DNA of 64,000 nt. Origin: Agelas oroides (lineage: Eukaryota > Porifera > Demospongiae > Agelasida > Agelasidae). The stretch covers positions 1 through 64,000 of the forward strand of contig OX422197.1 in assembly GCA_949130485.1 (NCBI GenBank), written 5' to 3'. A program made the position numbers and the translations under genes. The notes under the pieces are model-generated. The model had not been told where the DNA came from and did no database searches. It was given only the letters and a program-made list of their open reading frames with translations. This document shows positions 60,001-64,000 of the stretch, one piece after another; within the stretch, counting starts at the first letter, position 1; each line of letters begins with the position of its first letter.

Positions 60001-61725
60001 GTACTCCCCTCCCCCTCTCCACACACACATACATTCATTGCACTATCTTTATCCTCTTAGATCTAATGCTTCACATTCTCATCTCCGTGGCTCTGTGTGA
60101 CAGTAAGTTCCCCTCACCCCCTCACCCCCACCCCCCACTTTCCTCCCTCCATAAGAACTAGGGTGGTCATGTGTGTTGCAGGTTTGACAGCATCTATGCT
60201 CGGTGTATGTAGTGTGTGCATGAATAGACTTCCTTCTCCCTCCTTCTTCCTCCAGATGTTGACCTACTTCAGTGCACCGACCAGCTCTTCATGCAGTGCC
60301 TTACTGCAGTAGTCACAGCATTTGCACATCATCTGATGGCAGCCGTCAGGGGCCAGCTCAACCCTGCGGTCGAGTACCAACCAGACAGTGCAGAGTCCAG
60401 CAACCAGTGGCTGCGGCTGGTGGCCAAGAAGGGAGTCCTTGTGCACCTGCAGTCCACCATGATGGTGCAGCAGGTAAGGTGGTCCATGACTCTGAGTGAG
60501 CCTCACACACATCTTTAACGGTACTGCCGGTTCACTATATAGCCGTCAGAACTGTCAGCTCTGTGGGACCTCCTCAACATTGCACAACAGCTGAAGAACG
60601 TCAGGCTACATGTAACTGCAGACAGCACAGCTGCTCAGCTCCCGCCAAACAGTGAGCACATGTTGCCTACCAATGAAATGTTGCTAATAAGAATGGTACC
60701 AACCACCCTGATAGTCAATTAAAGATCTATTGTCAACATTTGAAGATTTGAAGTGTATTCACAGTGCACATTTCCCTTTTCCAGGTGGTCTGCCCCAAGT
60801 GTCCCTAGAGGGGGATCGCAGTGAGCTCCATGTGACCTTCCACCTGCCTCCTGTGGTGTTCAGCGCACTACCTGAGCCCATACATGCCACCATGGGGATT
60901 CGGTTGCACCCTGTACTCTTCAACAAAAGTTAGTACAGTAGCTCTGTCCCTCCCACTGACTCCCATCAAGTTAATCTAGACTGCCTCTTTCCCTCCAGCT
61001 TCTCACTTTTCTAGAGGGTGAGAGAGAAGAGTGAGAGGGATGGTCTAGCTGGATAGATTACCATCAAATGTGATTACATGTGCAGGTTTAATGGACCTGG
61101 AGGAGGGCTCGGATGCCTACTGCCAGGAGAAGGAAGTCAATGAGGCCTCCCTCCTTGAACTCAAGAAATACTACCATGCCCTGAGAGCCTTTTATCTTGA
61201 CCGTTCCCGGCTACCTGAGGACCATGAAGCCATGCGCGTGGCCATTCACCATATCTCACTTCCCTTCAGCGCCATGGACACGTTGGTGCACCAGCTGGAG
61301 GTTGCTATCCGGGAGCCGACCCGGCCAGGGGTAGGGCTGCTCACAATTGCTGCTGAGCTGGCAACACGTATCGGAGCCCTGCGAATCAACATCTGCAACT
61401 CTGGGGTGTTTCGGTCTGGGGTGGCCACAAGCTTGGAGCATGTAATGGTACTCTCCAGATGTCATGGTTTGCCCGTGAGAATATTTCGTTCTGCCCTCAA
61501 CACTCTTCGAAGAAATGGAAGCTTCTCGTATGTTTCCCGGAAGAACAATGCAGACATTGCGACTGCCCTCCCAAGGCAACCGCCAAAGTGAGTGATGTGT
61601 GTGTGGGTGTTGCCTCTGCTTGGGTGCCAAGAGTGCATTGAATGTCTCGTGTTCAAGTTATTTGTATAATGGCTCTTTCATATGTTCTTTCATGCAGGCT
61701 CTACCAGTTGCCTAGTGATATGTAA
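54079..61725 (+). CDS. PREX1/2: P-Rex-type PIP3-dependent Rac exchanger
   Basis: Rac guanine-nucleotide exchange factor acting downstream of PI3K and Gbeta-gamma at the plasma membrane. Exon starts-ends: 54079-54177, 54400-54588, 54655-54759, 54911-55006, 55111-55406, 55476-55555, 55633-55782, 55889-56134, 56257-56360, 56424-56473, 56592-56740, 57261-57412, 57552-57641, 57709-57946, 58017-58297, 58358-58483, 58542-58707, 58938-59026, 59083-59189, 59257-59491, 59554-59641, 59869-59985, 60256-60473, 60543-60651, 60785-60928, 61086-61587, 61698-61725; 1417 residues against about 1600-1660 in vertebrates. Domains in order: DH about 10-205 ([22 protein letters not shown]), PH about 235-345 ([16 protein letters not shown]), DEP1 350-440 ([14 protein letters not shown]), DEP2 465-555, PDZ1 575-665 (GYGIRL), PDZ2 665-755 (GLGFNIKG), and the large C-terminal IP4P-like module ending LYQLPSDM, as in vertebrate P-Rex. 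One ancestral gene is expected before the vertebrate PREX1/PREX2 split. Confidence 0.95.
59650..59860. repeat. Polypyrimidine (CCCTCC) tract in P-Rex intron 21
   Basis: Nearly pure C/T run of CCCTCCCTCC-type motifs occupying most of the intron between 59641 and 59869. Pro/Ser-rich ORFs here are artefacts. Confidence 0.9.
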
Positions 61726-61979
61726 ACAGGGCTGTGCTCTATACTTGATTTTTATATTTTTAGAGTTGCTATTTTTGTCTGAATACGTCCTTGCCTGTGG
61801 CTGTTTATGTAGATGGTTACTTGTTGCCTTTGTGCTGCCTTCTTCATGCATATCATAGAAAGACAAAAACATTTAATTTTTTACCCAGACTGCGTTTGTT
61901 GGGGTGGCCTTTGGTAAACACTGTAGATTACGGAGGTATACGGAATTTTAAAAATAACAACCTTGAAAGACCTGTACCT

Positions 61980-64000
61980 ATGGCTAGGCGTGCGCGTTCC
62001 GGAAGCGGGAAGGCGCTGGACAGTTCCTTGCAGCCGTTCCTCCTGGACGGGATCGTGGAGACGGGAGAGGAAATCGGGAAAGGCGCCTACGGGTCCGTCC
62101 GCAAGGTGAGGCGGTGGGGCACCCTATGCGCTGCCAAGAAGCTGCACGAGCTCCCGCTGCAGCTCGTGGGGAAGGACGTAAACGAATCCACGCTGGCCAA
62201 ATTCGAGCGCGAGTGCCACCTGATGAGCAGCCTGCGGCATCCCTACATTGTGCAGTTTCTCGGCGTGTATATCGAGCGGGGAAACGGATCGGGGTTGCCT
62301 GTAATCGTGATGGAGTACCTGCCCACCAGCCTGGCGGCGTGCGTGCAGAGCCACCCGCAGATCCCGCTCTTTCTGCAGGTTTCCATGCTGCACAATGTCG
62401 CGCTGGGCCTGGCCTACCTGCACGGGCACTCCCCGCCCATCATTCACCGCGACCTTACTGCCAACAACGTCCTCCTCACCTCCAACATGGTTGCCAAGAT
62501 TGCTGACCTTGGTGTAGCTCGCATTCTCGACCTCAGCCCCAGGACATCCATGTGCCTCACCCAGGCACCTGGTACTGCGGCATACATGCCACCCGAAGCA
62601 CTTGCAGCAAACCCGAACTACAACACAAAAATTGATTCCTTTTCATTTGGTGTCCTCACAATCCATCTTGTGTCACAGCAGTGGCCCATTCCCAGTGAGG
62701 CGACACGTGTGGATGGAGGGAAGCTTGTCCCAGTGTCAGAGGCAGCACGCAGACAGCAGTACCTCGACCTCATGGGGCAGGACCACTGCCTCCTCCCTCT
62801 TGCACTGCAGTGTCTGCAGAACGATTCCAAAATCCGTCCTGAGATTCCCAAACTGGTGTCTACGCTGGAGGCACTCCAAAAGAAGCACCCAGTCCCCACC
62901 ATCACCTACCTTGACCTACTCCAGGCGAGTCTACTAAGCAAAGTCCCAAGGGAGTCATTAACCAGACCCTCCCCCTCATTCTTCGTTTAGAATGTTGTAT
63001 TGTGAATACTTGTTCTTTTGACAGGGGCGTGGCATCTTCTCACTCCTCATCTGTTTCCTTCACTCTTTCCTTTTTAACGTGTTTCCTTTACTCTGTTAGG
63101 TACTGGAGAACAACCGGAACCAGTTGGAGGCCAAGGGAGTGCAGCTTGCAGCTAATAAGGACCAGCTACAGACTATCAGTCTAAAGATGGAGCAGCAGGA
63201 CAGCGAGATGACCTCCATGAGGGAGAAGATGGGGTTGCTGGAGCAGCAGCTCGCTAGCTCTCTCAAGGACATGCTGCTTCAAGAGAATCCACCCAGACAA
63301 GAGGTAAGAGTGGAAGAATGGACCGCTAGACTGCCTCACATGTAAACTGTGGCACACTTGACTGTGTATAGCACAAACCTACACCTCATTCTATCCTTTG
63401 TGAGTATTGTAGTTGCTCACAGCAGAATACAAGGACCTGTCCCACCTTCATTGTACTGTGCATTCACTTAATGAAATGAAAGACCAACAGCTTAATTGCT
63501 ATTGCTGTGTGTGGCAACCCTTTAGACACTGTTATATCATTGTATGCCTCCCTTGAGACCAACGCTTTGCTCCAGTTTGAGGAAGTTTGGGATTTCACTC
63601 TTTATACCCACTACAGATAAATTACTAGATTTCTAGCACTGTTTTCCAAACATGCTATTGTGAATATAGAGTTTTGCAAACCATTGTACTATAGATTGAC
63701 CAAACCTTCCCATGTTGATGATGCGCACTCAATGATTTCAGGGTCCATCCAAAGCAACAACGCTGCTTGCTACACAGTCTGCCTTTGTATGGAAACGTGA
63801 TGCTCCTATGCCTGTCGGGATGTTTGGTGCGCGAGGCCTCCTGCTGGGTGATAAACTGTACATTGGTGGAGGAGATGCTCAGAACCCAGATGCCGACAGC
63901 GTGGTATATGAGTATGACATCAATGGCCTTGTGCGCAAGTGGACTCCGCTGCCTCACAGTCCTGTCACCTACTTTGCAATGGCTGAAGTGAACAAGAGCT
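61980..64000 (+). CDS. Protein kinase / coiled coil / Kelch fusion (3' end beyond window)
   Basis: Exon 1 from the ATG at 61980 encodes a whole kinase domain without introns: glycine loop GKGAYGSV (33-40), ATP-lysine K53 (CAAKKL), HRD at 156-158 (IHRDLTANNVLL), DLG instead of DFG at 176-178, and PPE at 204-206. The family is TK/TKL-like; tyrosine versus serine specificity is not clear. Exon 2 (63100-63303) is a coiled coil (NRNQLEAKGVQLAANKDQLQ) and exon 3 (63742 to the edge) starts Kelch propeller blades (GARGLLLGDKLYIGGGDA, then KWTPLPHSPVTY). The exon 1 donor is uncertain: a GC donor after LDLLQ at 62922-62924, or a GT after ASLLSK; both keep phase. Exon 1 begins GC- and CpG-rich, unlike its neighbours. 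The product is probably cytosolic, as there is no signal peptide or transmembrane helix so far. Confidence 0.88.

Overview
This window is a eukaryotic chromosome end, most likely from a marine invertebrate and plausibly a demosponge. The signs are a TTAGGG-type telomere (read as CCCTAA), genes split by many short GT-AG introns (often 50-120 bp), animal genes packed tail to tail, and a protein kinase fused through a coiled coil to Kelch repeats, an architecture I associate with sponge kinase expansions. The species cannot be fixed from sequence alone. There are no bacterial operons, CRISPR arrays or tRNA/rRNA genes that I could recognise.

Layout: 1-438 is pure telomere. 439-4264 is a 55-bp C-rich satellite in about 69 virtually identical copies. 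4265-4617 is a short unique junction with two very strong hairpins. 4618-24781 is a 20-kb G-rich minisatellite (about 53-bp unit with optional 10-bp insertions) carrying a roughly 5.2-5.5-kb higher-order tandem duplication. 24782-33158 is an AT-richer 20-22-bp satellite with its own ~1.2-kb duplication and two terminal-inverted-repeat (TIR) insertions. 33.2-41.9 kb is gene-poor and full of non-autonomous transposons, minisatellites, a 1-kb polypurine tract and a decayed PKA/PRKX-like kinase fragment.

From 41.9 kb the gene-dense arm begins: a 3' glutamate dehydrogenase relic (-), RRP1 (-), a four-pass TMEM272-like protein (+), xylose isomerase (-), signal peptide peptidase HM13 (+), a SAM-domain protein (+), a full-length P-Rex Rac exchange factor (+) and, cut by the right edge, a kinase/coiled-coil/Kelch gene (+). 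RRP1 and TMEM272-like share a 146-bp divergent promoter. Xylose isomerase and HM13 share a 379-bp one into which a 250-bp TIR element has inserted. TMEM272-like and xylose isomerase converge with 61 bp between their stops. The genes are housekeeping or signalling genes (rRNA maturation, sugar metabolism, ER membrane proteolysis, Rac/PI3K signalling) and do not look like one pathway. Gene models were assembled by hand from splice sites, reading-frame phase and family resemblance, so exon lists are given for checking.
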